Source: Thiothrix subterranea
GTDB lineage: Bacteria > Pseudomonadota > Gammaproteobacteria > Thiotrichales > Thiotrichaceae
Direction of reading: 5' to 3'
Assembly: GCF_030930995.1 (NCBI RefSeq)
Contig: NZ_CP133217.1
Coordinates: 3,090,001 to 3,154,000 of the forward strand
DNA: 64,000 nt
A model generated the notes under the pieces. The model was not told the DNA's origin. It did no database searches and was given only the letters and a program-made list of their open reading frames with translations. How positions within the stretch are numbered: the first letter of the stretch is position 1; each line of letters begins with the position of its first letter. The translations under genes and the position numbers were made by a program. Positions 45,419 through 55,720 of this stretch are shown here, piece by piece.

Positions 45419-45829
45419 ATGAGTTTCATTAGTGAATTCAAAGAGTTTGCCATGAAAGGCAATGTGGTCGATCTCGCCGTGGGTGTCATTATCGGCGCTG
45501 CCTTCGGCAAAATCGTCTCCGCCTTCGTGGATGGTGTCGTGATGCCACTGCTGGGCTTGTTAGTCGGCGGAGTCGACTTCAGCAAAATGGGCATTCTGCT
45601 CAAAGCAGGCGACCCCGCTGCTGTCCCACCTATCCCCGATTTGGTCTTGGCTTATGGCGCGTTTATCCAAACTGTTTTTGACTTCACGATTGTGGCACTC
45701 GCGATTTTTATTGCGATTAAAGCCATGAACAAGCTAAAGCGCAAAGAAGAAGTCGCACCAGCACCGGCAGCACCGTCTAATCAAGAAGTGTTGTTAGGCG
45801 AAATCCGCGATCTGTTAAAGCAGAAATAA
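45419..45829 (+). CDS. mscL: Large-conductance mechanosensitive channel
   Basis: A 136-residue MscL. The cytoplasmic N-helix [22 protein letters not shown]1 ([20 protein letters not shown]), a periplasmic loop, TM2 ([17 protein letters not shown]) and a C-terminal helical bundle are normal. It opens under membrane tension to release osmolytes. ATG 45419 has GGAGG five bases upstream; a TTG at 45407 is not needed. Confidence 0.97.
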   Translation: MSFISEFKEFAMKGNVVDLAVGVIIGAAFGKIVSAFVDGVVMPLLGLLVGGVDFSKMGILLKAGDPAAVPPIPDLVLAYGAFIQTVFDFTIVALAIFIAIKAMNKLKRKEEVAPAPAAPSNQEVLLGEIRDLLKQK

Positions 45830-45977
45830 AGCCTCTGTTTTCACGAGGATGTGGGCAAAGCTACCCTTTGTTCACATCCAAACGCTCAACACGCGGCTTA
45901 ATTGCCGTGACAAAGCCAGCCCTTCACTGCACAATGTTACCCGACTAAAAATTCAGTCTGGTAGATACACAAACGCA

Positions 45978-48900
45978 ATGCATTTGAAAACTAAACATCT
46001 CGACTTACTGGCCGATAACAACCTCCCCGCATCCGTATTATTCAACGTATTCGATACCGTGACGCTGGAGCGGGGTATCGACTATTACGACACGGGCAAA
46101 GTCACCAATTTTCGTGCAGAAAAAAGCGGCAATGGCAATGTATCCATCACCGCGAAAGTACAAGGCGGCAGTAAAGAACCCTACGTCACCGTCATCAATT
46201 ACAACGAACAATCACCGCGTTGGATCACCGGCGTTTGCACCTGCCCCGTCACCATGGCCTGCAAACACGCCGTCGCCGCCCTGTTTGAATACCTCGAACA
46301 CGCCCGCAAACAAAAAGCCAGAGAACCGCAACGCAAGCCCGTGCCAGCATTTACCGCCGCCACCATGCCCACCACCGCCAGAGCAGCCGTCACACGTTCG
46401 CCGGTCGACGTGTGGTTGCAGAGCTTAAGAACCGCCAGTGACACCCACGACAGCCCACTGTTTAGCCCAGAAAATGACGTACCCGGTGCCGACTTACTGT
46501 ATTTTTTAGATGCCGATAGCCACCAGCAACTTACCTTGAGCTTGTACAAAGCCAATACCCTCAAAAAAGGTGGCTACGGCAAACCCTCACACGTACAACT
46601 CGAAGCCCTGCTAACCCCGTACCGCGCCCGCAATTTCGCGTATGAACCCCACGACTTAATGATCGCGCAATTACTTGCCATGCCCGGAATGCGCTTTTTG
46701 CATCACTGGAACAAGGGCAATCTGAGCGGCAAACACGGCGAACAGGCCCTGCTGGAAGTGCTAAAAACCGGACGCGCTTTTTGGGCAACCATCGACACTT
46801 GGCAACGCGAAGCCCAACCCTTACAGCACGGCGCACCGCTCGGCTTACAATTCATCTGGCAAGCCAACGATAAGCAAGAATTCACCGTTGAATTACAAAC
46901 CGACCGCCCAATTACCGAACATTTTTGGCTCAACAATAAATTCTGGTATATCGACACCGCGACCCGCACCTGTGGCTTATTGCAACACCCCGACCTTAGC
47001 CCCGCGCAAGTCGAAAAATTCCTGAATGCGCCGCCGATTCCCGCCGCGCAAGCCGAAACTGTCAGCGAACGGTTGCTGGAAGCCCTGCCGGATGTGGATA
47101 TTCCCGCGCCCTCACCGAAAATCCGCCAACACATTGACGATTTACACGCCGAACCCACCCCGGATTTGTACTTGCGCTGCACCCGCCTACCGGACACGGG
47201 TCACGATACCCACATTGCCAGTTTGCGCTTTAACTACGCAGGGCATGTCTTGCAACCCGCGCAACACAAACCCAGCAGCTTGCACAAGGTCGGCGCAAAG
47301 CGTTACCGCATTCACCGTGACCTCGCCGCAGAACAAAATGCGCTCGACACGCTTGCCGATTACGGTTTTGAAAGCGTCAATACCCGCTTTAGCGACCTGC
47401 ACCGCCTCGAATTGCTGATGCACCCCGATACCCCGTCACTGACGGCATTACGTTGGAATGATTTCCTCGATCACGGCGTGACCGCACTGCGCGATTCCGG
47501 CTGGAATGTCACATTGGACGACAATTTCGACCTGCATTTCGATATTGTTGGCGATCTCGATGCCGCGTGGGAAGAAAGCGCGAATGGCAACGACTGGTTT
47601 GAAATCAGCCTCGGCTTTGAAGTCGACGGGCAACGCATTAATCTGCTGCCGATTCTGGTGGAAATGCTGGGGCAAATGGAAAGCCCCCAAGCCTTACGCG
47701 ATTTGCTGGAACGCCAACCGTACATTTTCGTCCCGCTTTCCGGTAATCGCTGGGCAAAACTCGAATCGCACCGCCTCGCCGGAATTCTCGAAACGCTGGT
47801 GGAACTCTACGACCACCAACCGCTGAATGCCGATGGCAATTTAGAACTCAGCAAATACCAAGGCACCAATCTTAGCGCACTGCTCAACGCTCACGGCATG
47901 AAGTGGAAAGGCGCAGAAGAACTGCTGGCGCTCACCCAAAAGTTACGGGATTTCCAAGGTATTCAAGCCATTAGTTTACCGGATGGGCTGAATGCCGACT
48001 TGCGCCATTACCAACACGAAGGCTTGAGCTGGCTGCAATTTTTACGCGAATACCAATTCAATGGCATCCTCGCCGATGACATGGGCTTAGGCAAAACCTT
48101 GCAAGCTCTCGCGCATTTGCTCATCGAAAAGAAAGCGGGACGCTTAACCCAACCCGCCCTAGTCATCGCTCCCACCAGCTTAATGGGCAATTGGCGACGC
48201 GAAGCCGCCCGTTTCACCCCCGATTTGCGGGTGCGAGTGATTCACGGCAACGACCGCCACCAGCATTTCGACAAACTGGGTGAATACGACCTGCTGCTCA
48301 CCACTTACCCTTTGATTGTGCGTGACGAAGAACAGTATTTGCGTCACACCTTCCATTACCTGATTTTGGACGAAGCGCAAGCGATTAAAAACGCGGCGTC
48401 ACGCACCACCCAAGTTATCTACACCCTCAAAGCAAAGCACCGTTTGTGCCTCACGGGTACACCACTGGAAAACCATCTGGGGGAATTGTGGTCGATGTAC
48501 CATTTCCTGATGCCCGGTTTCTTGGGAGCACACGACAAATTCACCCGTCTGTTCCGCAATCCCATTGAAAAACAAGGCGATGCAGGCAGGCAACAGCAAT
48601 TACGCCAGCGCGTCCTGCCCTTTATGTTGCGCCGCACCAAAGAACTGGTTGCCAGTGAATTACCGCCGAAAAGCGAAATCATCCGCAGCGTGGCGCTTGA
48701 AGGCAAACAGCGCGACCTTTACGAAACCGTGCGCTTGGCGATGGATACCAAATTACAGGAAGAAATCAGCCGCAACGGTTTCGCCCGCAGCCACATTATG
48801 ATTTTGGATGCGTTGCTGAAACTGCGCCAAGTGTGTTGCGACCCGCGTTTGGTCAAGCTCGACAAAGCCAAAAATGTCGACCAATCCGCCAAACTCGAAT

Positions 48901-49403
48901 TGTTAATGACCTTGCTGCCGGAGATGTTAGAAGAAGGTCGTAAAGTACTGTTATTCTCGCAATTCACATCGATGCTCGCCCTCATTGAAGCCGAACTGGT
49001 CGCCGCCAATATCGTTTACGCCAAACTCACCGGGCAAACCAAAAACCGCGAAGAAGTCATTGCCCACTTTCAAGAAGGCGATGCGAAAGTGTTCCTGATT
49101 AGCCTAAAAGCTGGGGGTACAGGGCTGAATCTAACCGCTGCGGATACCGTGATTCACTACGACCCTTGGTGGAACCCGGCAGTGGAACAACAAGCCACCG
49201 ACCGCGCTTACCGCATTGGGCAAGACAAACCCGTCTTCGTCTACAAGCTGATTACCGAAGACACGGTAGAAGAAAAGATTCTGAAATTGCAGGAAAAAAA
49301 GCAGATGCTCGCCAATGGCTTGTATTCAGAAACCGGCGCACAAGAAGGCGTGCGCTTCAGTTCCGAAGATTTGTTGGATTTATTAAAGCCCTTGGAGCAA
49401 TGA
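45978..49403 (+). CDS. SWIM zinc-finger SNF2-family helicase
   Basis: About 1141 residues from ATG 45978; the frame opens 43 codons earlier without support. Residues ~85-100 form a SWIM finger (CTCPVTMACKH, ligands Cys87, Cys89, Cys95, His97). The C-terminal half is a Snf2/Rad54-like motor: DDMGLGKTLQALAHLL, LILDEAQAIKN, CLTGTPLENHLGELWSM, LLFSQFTSML, and [21 protein letters not shown]. Such proteins translocate on DNA; bacterial HepA-related SWIM members have poorly known roles. Its last ~650 bases recur in diverged form at 54248-56160, beyond the polysaccharide genes. Confidence 0.93.
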   Translation: MHLKTKHLDLLADNNLPASVLFNVFDTVTLERGIDYYDTGKVTNFRAEKSGNGNVSITAKVQGGSKEPYVTVINYNEQSPRWITGVCTCPVTMACKHAVAALFEYLEHARKQKAREPQRKPVPAFTAATMPTTARAAVTRSPVDVWLQSLRTASDTHDSPLFSPENDVPGADLLYFLDADSHQQLTLSLYKANTLKKGGYGKPSHVQLEALLTPYRARNFAYEPHDLMIAQLLAMPGMRFLHHWNKGNLSGKHGEQALLEVLKTGRAFWATIDTWQREAQPLQHGAPLGLQFIWQANDKQEFTVELQTDRPITEHFWLNNKFWYIDTATRTCGLLQHPDLSPAQVEKFLNAPPIPAAQAETVSERLLEALPDVDIPAPSPKIRQHIDDLHAEPTPDLYLRCTRLPDTGHDTHIASLRFNYAGHVLQPAQHKPSSLHKVGAKRYRIHRDLAAEQNALDTLADYGFESVNTRFSDLHRLELLMHPDTPSLTALRWNDFLDHGVTALRDSGWNVTLDDNFDLHFDIVGDLDAAWEESANGNDWFEISLGFEVDGQRINLLPILVEMLGQMESPQALRDLLERQPYIFVPLSGNRWAKLESHRLAGILETLVELYDHQPLNADGNLELSKYQGTNLSALLNAHGMKWKGAEELLALTQKLRDFQGIQAISLPDGLNADLRHYQHEGLSWLQFLREYQFNGILADDMGLGKTLQALAHLLIEKKAGRLTQPALVIAPTSLMGNWRREAARFTPDLRVRVIHGNDRHQHFDKLGEYDLLLTTYPLIVRDEEQYLRHTFHYLILDEAQAIKNAASRTTQVIYTLKAKHRLCLTGTPLENHLGELWSMYHFLMPGFLGAHDKFTRLFRNPIEKQGDAGRQQQLRQRVLPFMLRRTKELVASELPPKSEIIRSVALEGKQRDLYETVRLAMDTKLQEEISRNGFARSHIMILDALLKLRQVCCDPRLVKLDKAKNVDQSAKLELLMTLLPEMLEEGRKVLLFSQFTSMLALIEAELVAANIVYAKLTGQTKNREEVIAHFQEGDAKVFLISLKAGGTGLNLTAADTVIHYDPWWNPAVEQQATDRAYRIGQDKPVFVYKLITEDTVEEKILKLQEKKQMLANGLYSETGAQEGVRFSSEDLLDLLKPLEQ

Positions 49404-49610
49404 TTGAGAGCAAGGCTTTTCATACATTGCAGCAAGTCAAACCCTAGCACGAAACAGATCAATACACCCGCTAACCCTGTGAATAAGCTTACATGGCTAA
49501 TTGCCGCCAATGTAGTCTAGGCGGGATTGTCACCACAAACGCGGGTGCGGATTCATGCAAGAACTGATATTGCCCAGTGCAGCTCGACACAGAGAGGCTT
49601 CGTTGAGTTT
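49404..49610. other. Gap between the SNF2 gene and the glycosyltransferase operon
   Basis: This gap of 207 bases holds the island's left junction. After the stop codon it differs from the sequence following the second SNF2 copy, so divergence starts within a few bases of the stop. I see no gene or clear terminator here. Confidence 0.4.
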
Positions 49611-50432
49611 TTAGAGCTTCCCGTAAGTCCTAAGTGTAACTCTGAGTGATCTTGGCAGTATTGACCAGACGAGTCTCAAACCCCCAACAAAGCAAGACGC
49701 TATGCATAAACATTTATTATATTTAGTGCAGGCGAAGTTAATTGCTAAACTAACTCCTGAAAAAGTGTATTTAAAGTGGTTTTTTCTCTCAAAGAACTGA
49801 TTCTCATGAAGACGTTTTATGCCAATAGGGATTTCAATTTTTAAAAATTTATTATTATTTATGACCATTCTTAGCCATAAATCAAAATCAATTTGAGATA
49901 CTCTTTTGTTATTATAATAACCAACATCATGTGCCGATTTTTTTTTAATTAAAGCGCAAACATTAGGAATTCTATTATAAAACAGCAGCGTTTTTTTATT
50001 AAGTTCTCTATAATTTATTTGATTTTCACTATGGTTCTTTTTCGTGGGTGAGTTTTTATTTATGCCATTAATCACTATATTTCCATAGAAAACATCATAA
50101 TTCTCTAGCATATCTTTCCTCACAATGAAATCTATAAAAAGACCAAAGTTATCTGGAATAACAAGATCATCGGAATCTAAAATACAAATAAAATCTCCTT
50201 TGGCTTTCTCTATAGCTATATTTAACGCATTTGCACGCCCTACTCTTCCACATGAAATTAATTTAATATTAAAACTATTTAGATTTTTGATGTACTCAAT
50301 TGTTCTATCTGTAGAACCATCATCAGCAACAATATGTTCCATATCTTTAATAGAACACTCGGAAACAGATTTTATGCACTCTTTTAATGTTTCCAAAGAG
50401 TTGTACGTTGTAGTGATGAAAGATATTTTCAT
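49611..50432 (-). CDS. Glycosyltransferase family 2 (last gene of the glycan operon)
   Basis: A 273-residue GT-A enzyme. It has ISFITTTYNSLETLKECIKS, the VADDGSTDRTIEYI nucleotide-binding motif, the metal site CILDSDDLVIPDNF and a later QIDFDLWLRM acceptor segment. Sequence is strongly AT-rich compared with the flanking helicase, a sign of transfer. It probably adds one sugar to a lipid-linked repeat unit. Substrate unknown. Confidence 0.88.
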   Translation of the reverse strand: MKISFITTTYNSLETLKECIKSVSECSIKDMEHIVADDGSTDRTIEYIKNLNSFNIKLISCGRVGRANALNIAIEKAKGDFICILDSDDLVIPDNFGLFIDFIVRKDMLENYDVFYGNIVINGINKNSPTKKNHSENQINYRELNKKTLLFYNRIPNVCALIKKKSAHDVGYYNNKRVSQIDFDLWLRMVINNNKFLKIEIPIGIKRLHENQFFERKNHFKYTFSGVSLAINFACTKYNKCLCIASCFVGGLRLVWSILPRSLRVTLRTYGKL

Positions 50433-50519
50433 AATAACTCATGTGAAAGAAGTAATTGCACAACTCGACCTACAGTTTCTATTTAGTGCTTAACTATATT
50501 GGGAATTACTGAAAATCAA

Positions 50520-51392
50520 CTAAACGCGTTCTATCCTGTTGACTCCAACTTTTAAACCAATCATGTAAGTGGTTGAATACACCTTTAGACAATAAGCCAT
50601 ACTGATAGCTATTAATTTTTCAATTAGAGTCATTTCTAATTTTCTCCAAATCTTCAACACAGCCCTACTTGGTGGAAGATAGCCAAGAAGTAACAACATC
50701 AGTAAACTATAGCGAGCTTCTTTTCGATAGATACTTACTGCGCCACCAGCTATTCTTCGACGCTTTTGCAACAGCGCCGCAAAAGTATTCCGCGCAGGGT
50801 GCTTTACAATAACATCAGATGCATATTCAACTGGTATGCCAATGTCATTGGCTCGCCAACCCCATTCATTATCACCGCCGGACATCAACGAATCATTGAA
50901 ATAACCCACTGTATCGAGATGTTTGCGCCAAGTAATCATATTGGCGGTGACTGCCCCCCCTCTTTTTATATAGGATATTTGATCAAAGGCATAGGCTTTT
51001 TCAAAAATCTCAGCAGGCGTTAACTTCTTTGATTTAAAGAATAATTCAATTCGACCTGCGACCCGTTCAGCTCCCGCATCTAATCTTGCAATTGCATTTT
51101 TAATCCACTCTTTATCAGGAATGCAATCAGAATCCGTAAAAGCAATAATTTCACCCGTAGCTAAGGCTAAAGCCGCATTACGTGCCGCATAAGAACCCGG
51201 CTTGCTTTCAACGATTAATCTAAAGTTTTCAGGTAAATTAAGATTAGATTCGTGATCATCAGGATCATTATTAATTATAATTACTTCAAAGGCATTGGAG
51301 GGATAGCTCTGTGCCGTTAAAGCATTAACGCATAGTTTTAATCTATGCCAATCACGGTAAGTTGGAACAATTATGCTTACAAATTTATTCAT
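50520..51392 (-). CDS. Glycosyltransferase family 2
   Basis: A 290-residue GT-A enzyme. It has VSIIVPTYRDWHRLKLCVNAL, a second nucleotide motif IINNDPDDHES, and the metal motif FTDSDCIPDKEWIKNA, with GGDNEWGWRANDIG as acceptor-side acidic residues. A hydrophobic C-terminal segment may attach it to the membrane. It overlaps the next upstream gene by eight bases, so the operon is compact. Donor and acceptor cannot be told from sequence. Confidence 0.88.
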   Translation of the reverse strand: MNKFVSIIVPTYRDWHRLKLCVNALTAQSYPSNAFEVIIINNDPDDHESNLNLPENFRLIVESKPGSYAARNAALALATGEIIAFTDSDCIPDKEWIKNAIARLDAGAERVAGRIELFFKSKKLTPAEIFEKAYAFDQISYIKRGGAVTANMITWRKHLDTVGYFNDSLMSGGDNEWGWRANDIGIPVEYASDVIVKHPARNTFAALLQKRRRIAGGAVSIYRKEARYSLLMLLLLGYLPPSRAVLKIWRKLEMTLIEKLIAISMAYCLKVYSTTYMIGLKVGVNRIERV

Positions 51393-52473
51393 GAATAAAT
51401 TCCTTTATTTGATCTAATGCTCTACAAAGTTCATATACACGAGATTTAGAAATCTCATGATCTAAAGAGTCTGAAACAAACACCACATCGTCAAAAACCT
51501 TTAGGATTTTATTTTGCTCTTTTAAATATAAATCAAGAGGCTCTTGTGCTTTATCAAGATAATATAAATATTCATAATAAACAGGGTTATATGCATAGCC
51601 AAATTTATTTATCTTTAGGTCTTCATAAAATGTCTTTTTAAGAAAAACCTCTTTAATTTTTCTGTATTTTTTACTTTTCCAAAAACAATGACTAGGAAAA
51701 GAATTCTTCAGGTATTTTAAAGCAACTAAATTAAACGCATGGTAGCCAACAGACCTTTCTCTTTCACCCTTCATCTTTTTTATTGTTTTTTTATATGCAT
51801 AAATTTTTTTAACAACACTTTTAAAATTATTTGTCTTTATCAAAAACGAGTTTGAATTATGAAAAATCACACCATCTCTGTATAAAAATATATTTTTTTC
51901 TATATTATCTAAGTACTCAATTGCTCTTTTTTTACCAAGATCGTAATTTTCTATCATGCTGCCGACTGCGGCAAACCATAATTGTTGGTTAAAAGTACCA
52001 TTTAACACTCCATAAGATCCGTCAACATTTAAATTTCTCCATGCCTTAGATGAATCATCCCAAAAATGTAGCATATGAACTTCCTTGGCTACTTCTTGCA
52101 GATCTGGTCTTGCCAATTTTTTTGAAGCATACAGAAGTGATTCAATCACCCATGCCTGACCTATTAGTCCATTTGAAGAGTCTTTAAATGGATTTTTTCT
52201 GCACCAAAAAGCATTTTTCATCGGTCTCGCATCATCAGACAACAAATAATCAGCCGATCTATTTGCATACAAATAATATTTACTGTAACCTTGTGAAACT
52301 AACCAGCTTAGCATATAAAGCCAATGCGAAGTATTTCTAACAGGTGTTTCTTCATCACCATGCGGGCCATTGTTACTAACAGCAAAAGAACCATCTTCTT
52401 TTTGAAAATTAACTTCAACTGATGCAAGATTTTCTATGAATAAAACAAATCTTTCAAAGTCATCTTTTTTCAT
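51385..52473 (-). CDS. Hypothetical protein, possibly an alpha/alpha-toroid enzyme
   Basis: A 362-residue AT-rich gene product without signal peptide. Repeated helical segments with Trp, Gly and Asn (HWLYMLSWLVSQGYSKYYL, GLIGQAWVIESLLYASKKL, NGTFNQQLWFAAVGSMIENY, YHAFNLVALKYL) recall (alpha/alpha)6 toroid glycan-active proteins. I do not recognise a family and propose no reaction. It overlaps both neighbours in the glycan operon and so probably takes part in making or modifying the polysaccharide. Confidence 0.6.
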   Translation of the reverse strand: MKKDDFERFVLFIENLASVEVNFQKEDGSFAVSNNGPHGDEETPVRNTSHWLYMLSWLVSQGYSKYYLYANRSADYLLSDDARPMKNAFWCRKNPFKDSSNGLIGQAWVIESLLYASKKLARPDLQEVAKEVHMLHFWDDSSKAWRNLNVDGSYGVLNGTFNQQLWFAAVGSMIENYDLGKKRAIEYLDNIEKNIFLYRDGVIFHNSNSFLIKTNNFKSVVKKIYAYKKTIKKMKGERERSVGYHAFNLVALKYLKNSFPSHCFWKSKKYRKIKEVFLKKTFYEDLKINKFGYAYNPVYYEYLYYLDKAQEPLDLYLKEQNKILKVFDDVVFVSDSLDHEISKSRVYELCRALDQIKEFIHE

Positions 52474-53821
52474 ATTTCTTTACCTTATAAATAACTATAA
52501 ATAAAAACTTTATATTAATAATAGCACTTACTATTGAAAAAATAACAATAGAAATATAGTCATCTCCAAAATATAGAAAGCCAATAAGTAACGAAACAGA
52601 ACGTGCAATTACTTTGTAAATAGCAAAAATGAGGTCAAACTTTTGCTGCTCAATTACAATAACCGCTGTTGCACATGCATTTGTAAGAAACATTGTGTAA
52701 AGCCACAATGCTAACCAACTTGCATATTCGCCAGCTTCAACCCACTCTGCAGCAAATACAAAGGCAAATAAAGAAGGGCCAAAAATGATAACAACCATAA
52801 AAGGTGTAAAACCCACAGCAGCCAACGCCAAGGTCGCTTTTACGATTAATTTTGATAAATTTTCTTTGTTACTAGCTGCTTCAGTAATACGAGGATAAAA
52901 TACATCACCAACAGCTTTTCCAATCAATGCAGAAGGAATGCCCATAACCATCTTACCCAAAGTATAAAATCCTGCCGCTACCGGATCAAAAAAACTAGCC
53001 AGCATCAAAATAGGCAGACTTTGAGAAAAAGCATTAATCATTACCTGTGGAGCACGATAAAGCGGAAAATCACGATGCCGCTTCGCTAATGTTTTTATAT
53101 TACTTGGTCTGCTTGACCGCTTGTCTATTTCATCCCTGACTGGCAAAGCCATCGGTTGAGTACGAATACTCAACAACAGCAACATAGCATGGAGCGCATT
53201 ACCAAAAGTACTTAACACAATTAATACTGCTGCAAATGGATAGAGCCATCCCAAACCAGCTTTTGTTAAATTAATAAGTAAAGACTGTACAACAGCAATC
53301 CTAGCCGTAATCTTAAACTGCTTTTTACGAATTAACCATTGCTGAAGAATTTGATGGAATGCTGAAAACAGCATAGCTAAAGGAATTAACAATAAAAAGC
53401 CAGCTATAGATTGCACATTTAAATGCTGTGCAATCCCGTCTCCAAAAAAGAAAATAACCAGTGCAACGATGCCTGCTGCCCCAAATGCAAAACCCACACT
53501 CAGCTTTGCGAGATTGACTGCATCCGCATCAGATTTTGGTAAAACAATCGCAACAGGATAAGTCAAGGCAGCAATGGGGGTAAAAATAGCCAATATTGCC
53601 ATAAACGTACCCAACAACCCAAAAGTTTCTGGATCATAAAGCCGTGTAATAATAGGCGTAAATGCCATTGTAATGACTTGCGCCCCTGCTGTCCCCGAAG
53701 CAACAATAGTGACATTGCGTACAAAAGTACTGCGCGTTAGCTTATTAAATTTGTGTCTCAGTGGATTAATCCTTCTCTGATTCTGGTGAACATAGCACAG
53801 GATTCGGACGCTTCGAGCCAT
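52460..53821 (-). CDS. Wzx-type polysaccharide flippase
   Basis: A protein of up to 453 residues with about twelve membrane segments, of the oligosaccharide flippase (MOP) family. It has FVRNVTIVASGTAGAQVITMAFTP, TRLYDPETFGLLGTFMAILA and a final segment ending in Lys-rich residues. It would move lipid-linked repeat units across the inner membrane. The start is uncertain: the first ~30 residues from ATG 53821 look unlike the family, and a better AAGGA lies before codon 21 (CTG). It is the first gene behind the ops leader. It is less AT-rich than the genes after it. Confidence 0.85.
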   Translation of the reverse strand: MARSVRILCYVHQNQRRINPLRHKFNKLTRSTFVRNVTIVASGTAGAQVITMAFTPIITRLYDPETFGLLGTFMAILAIFTPIAALTYPVAIVLPKSDADAVNLAKLSVGFAFGAAGIVALVIFFFGDGIAQHLNVQSIAGFLLLIPLAMLFSAFHQILQQWLIRKKQFKITARIAVVQSLLINLTKAGLGWLYPFAAVLIVLSTFGNALHAMLLLLSIRTQPMALPVRDEIDKRSSRPSNIKTLAKRHRDFPLYRAPQVMINAFSQSLPILMLASFFDPVAAGFYTLGKMVMGIPSALIGKAVGDVFYPRITEAASNKENLSKLIVKATLALAAVGFTPFMVVIIFGPSLFAFVFAAEWVEAGEYASWLALWLYTMFLTNACATAVIVIEQQKFDLIFAIYKVIARSVSLLIGFLYFGDDYISIVIFSIVSAIINIKFLFIVIYKVKKYEKR

Positions 53822-54247
53822 TTTTCTAGCGGGCGTAACAACGATGGAGGCAGTCTGGAGCTACCTATTTTTCCCCTGTCACAACCTAAACCTAATAAGC
53901 CCAGATGCGTTCTGTTCCGCCTTATGCAGGCAGGGTGAACATCAGATGTGACTGAAAACAACGCTACCGCCCTAGCATGTACACACTAAAATCTGAGGAA
54001 ATTTTAATCTGATCGTCATTTGAGCGAGTATAAATTATAAAGCTGCTTTATGTAACCTGAATTTCTCACTCCATGTGATCAGTGATAATACCCACCGAAT
54101 AGCACACTTTTTGACGTTATCGGTTAGCTAATGCCTCTCATGACCACCAGTGCCGTCACTGTGAACATTGTAAATACCCAGCGTCCGGCATAACTTTCTG
54201 CATTGCCGCTTTCTGAATCGCTATAAATCACCGAATCGACATACAAC
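53822..54247. other. Leader and upstream region of the glycan operon
   Basis: A region of 426 bases with no supported gene. It holds the ops element at 53961-53971 and, further upstream, AT-rich DNA with TATAAT- and TATACT-like hexamers on the minus strand near 54028-54039 but no good -35. A short frame across 53758-53961 is not convincing. The right end joins the SNF2 duplicate at 54248. Confidence 0.4.
53961..53971 (-). promoter_or_regulatory. ops element (RfaH recruitment site)
   Basis: The minus strand reads GGCGGTAGCGT, identical to the ops core found in RfaH-controlled leaders, followed by TG. It lies about 140 bases before the first flippase codon, inside the transcribed leader and on the correct strand. 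RfaH binds ops in the paused elongation complex and suppresses polarity through long polysaccharide operons. Exact match, strand and context together make this a strong prediction. Confidence 0.8.
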
Positions 54248-54557
54248 ATTACAGGAAGAAATCAGCCGCAACGGTTTCGCCCGCAGCCACATTATGATTT
54301 TGGATGCGTTGCTGAAACTGCGCCAAGTGTGTTGCGACCCGCGTCTGGTGAAACTCGACAAAGCCAAAAATGTCGACCAATCCGCCAAACTCGAATTGTT
54401 AATGACCTTGCTGCCGGAGATGTTAGAAGAAGGTCGTAAAGTACTGTTATTCTCGCAATTCACATCGATGCTCGCCCTCATTGAAGCCGTGATCTAGCCC
54501 AGCAAACCCGGACACCCCAAGAAGTGAGTACACTATACTCGACACTTGAGGTGAAAG

Positions 54558-54854
54558 ATGAAACCAAGCAAACCGACCACCAAGCCCTACACACGCCGTT
54601 CCGAGAACTACAAAGCGGAAGCCCTGAAACTAGCCGATCGAATCGGTTACACGGAAGCTGCGCGTCAATTGGGTTTACATGAATCGCAACTCTACGGCTG
54701 GCGAGCCAAACAGTCGCATCAACAAACGGTTAGCAGCCGCGAACAAGAGCAAGCGGCTGAAATCGCGAAACTCAAACGGGAACTGTTGATAGCCCAAGAA
54801 GAGGTGGCTATCCTAAAAAAGGCCAGCGCGTACTTTGCGAGACAGCTCAAGTGA
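54558..54854 (+). CDS. IS3-family OrfA (HTH DNA-binding protein)
   Basis: A 98-residue protein. A helix-turn-helix ([35 protein letters not shown]) is followed by a leucine-zipper-like coil ([20 protein letters not shown]). It binds the element ends. At 54815-54821 the heptamer A-AAA-AAG is in the correct frame, and the downstream -1 frame is open into orfB, giving the fused transposase. Confidence 0.93.
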   Translation: MKPSKPTTKPYTRRSENYKAEALKLADRIGYTEAARQLGLHESQLYGWRAKQSHQQTVSSREQEQAAEIAKLKRELLIAQEEVAILKKASAYFARQLK

Positions 54855-55720
54855 AGTACGCTTTTATTCAACAACATAGCCGTGAATTCTGCATTCCCCG
54901 CCTGTGCCAAGCATTGGGTGTTGCCCGCAGCAGTTACTATGAATGGCTGGAGCGACAATCCAACTATCGGCAACGTGAGCAACGCCAGGCATCACTCGAT
55001 ACTCAGGTTGCCGCCGCCTTCCAGTCCAAGAAAGGCTGCTATGGCGCATGGCGTTTATGTAAACTATTGGCAAAGGATGGGCAGCATTACAACCGCAAAA
55101 CCATTGCCAACAGCTTGAAACGTCAGGGATTAGTCGCCAAAGCAGCGCGGAAATTCAAGGCAACCACCCATAGCCGCCATTCGTTGCCAGTGTCGCCCAA
55201 TCTGCTGGAACAGAACTTTACCGCGACCGCCCCAAATCAGAAGTGGGTCGGTGACATCACTTATTTGTGGACAGACGAAGGCTGGCTGTATCTGGCTGTT
55301 ATCATTGACTTATTTTCCCGTCAAGTGATTGGTTGGGCAATGGATCAACGCATGACCGCTGATTTGGTTGGTGATGCTCTGCAAATGGCACTTTGGAAAC
55401 GTAAACATCCCAAGGGCGTGATTGTCCATTCCGACCGTGGCAGCCAATATTGCTCCCAAGCTTACCAACAACTGATACAACAGCACCAACTGCATGGCAG
55501 CATGAGTGCCAAAGGCAATTGCTATGACAACGCCTGCGCCGAAAGCTTTTTCCATTCCATGAAAGTAGAATGCATCCACGGTGAACGCTTTGCCACACGG
55601 GATGCCATGAAACAAACCGTTTTCGAGTACATCGAAACCGATTACAACCGTCACCGCTTGCACAGTACCTTGGGCTATCTCAGCCCGCTGGACTTTGAAG
55701 CACAATTCCTCACAAGTTGA
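54851..55720 (+). CDS. IS3-family OrfB (DDE transposase domain)
   Basis: A 289-residue integrase-core protein. An HTH_21-like region ([20 protein letters not shown]) precedes the catalytic triad: Asp in [17 protein letters not shown], Asp in [11 protein letters not shown] and Glu in [15 protein letters not shown]. It starts with GTG at 54851 overlapping the orfA end, but is probably made mainly as the OrfAB frameshift product. The stop is immediately before the right inverted repeat. Confidence 0.95.
   Translation: MKYAFIQQHSREFCIPRLCQALGVARSSYYEWLERQSNYRQREQRQASLDTQVAAAFQSKKGCYGAWRLCKLLAKDGQHYNRKTIANSLKRQGLVAKAARKFKATTHSRHSLPVSPNLLEQNFTATAPNQKWVGDITYLWTDEGWLYLAVIIDLFSRQVIGWAMDQRMTADLVGDALQMALWKRKHPKGVIVHSDRGSQYCSQAYQQLIQQHQLHGSMSAKGNCYDNACAESFFHSMKVECIHGERFATRDAMKQTVFEYIETDYNRHRLHSTLGYLSPLDFEAQFLTS

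Noticed and set aside
53758-53961. Frame overlapping the flippase start and the leader (67 codons)
   Set aside because: No family, overlaps the leader and the wzx start in another frame, and starts right beside the ops element.
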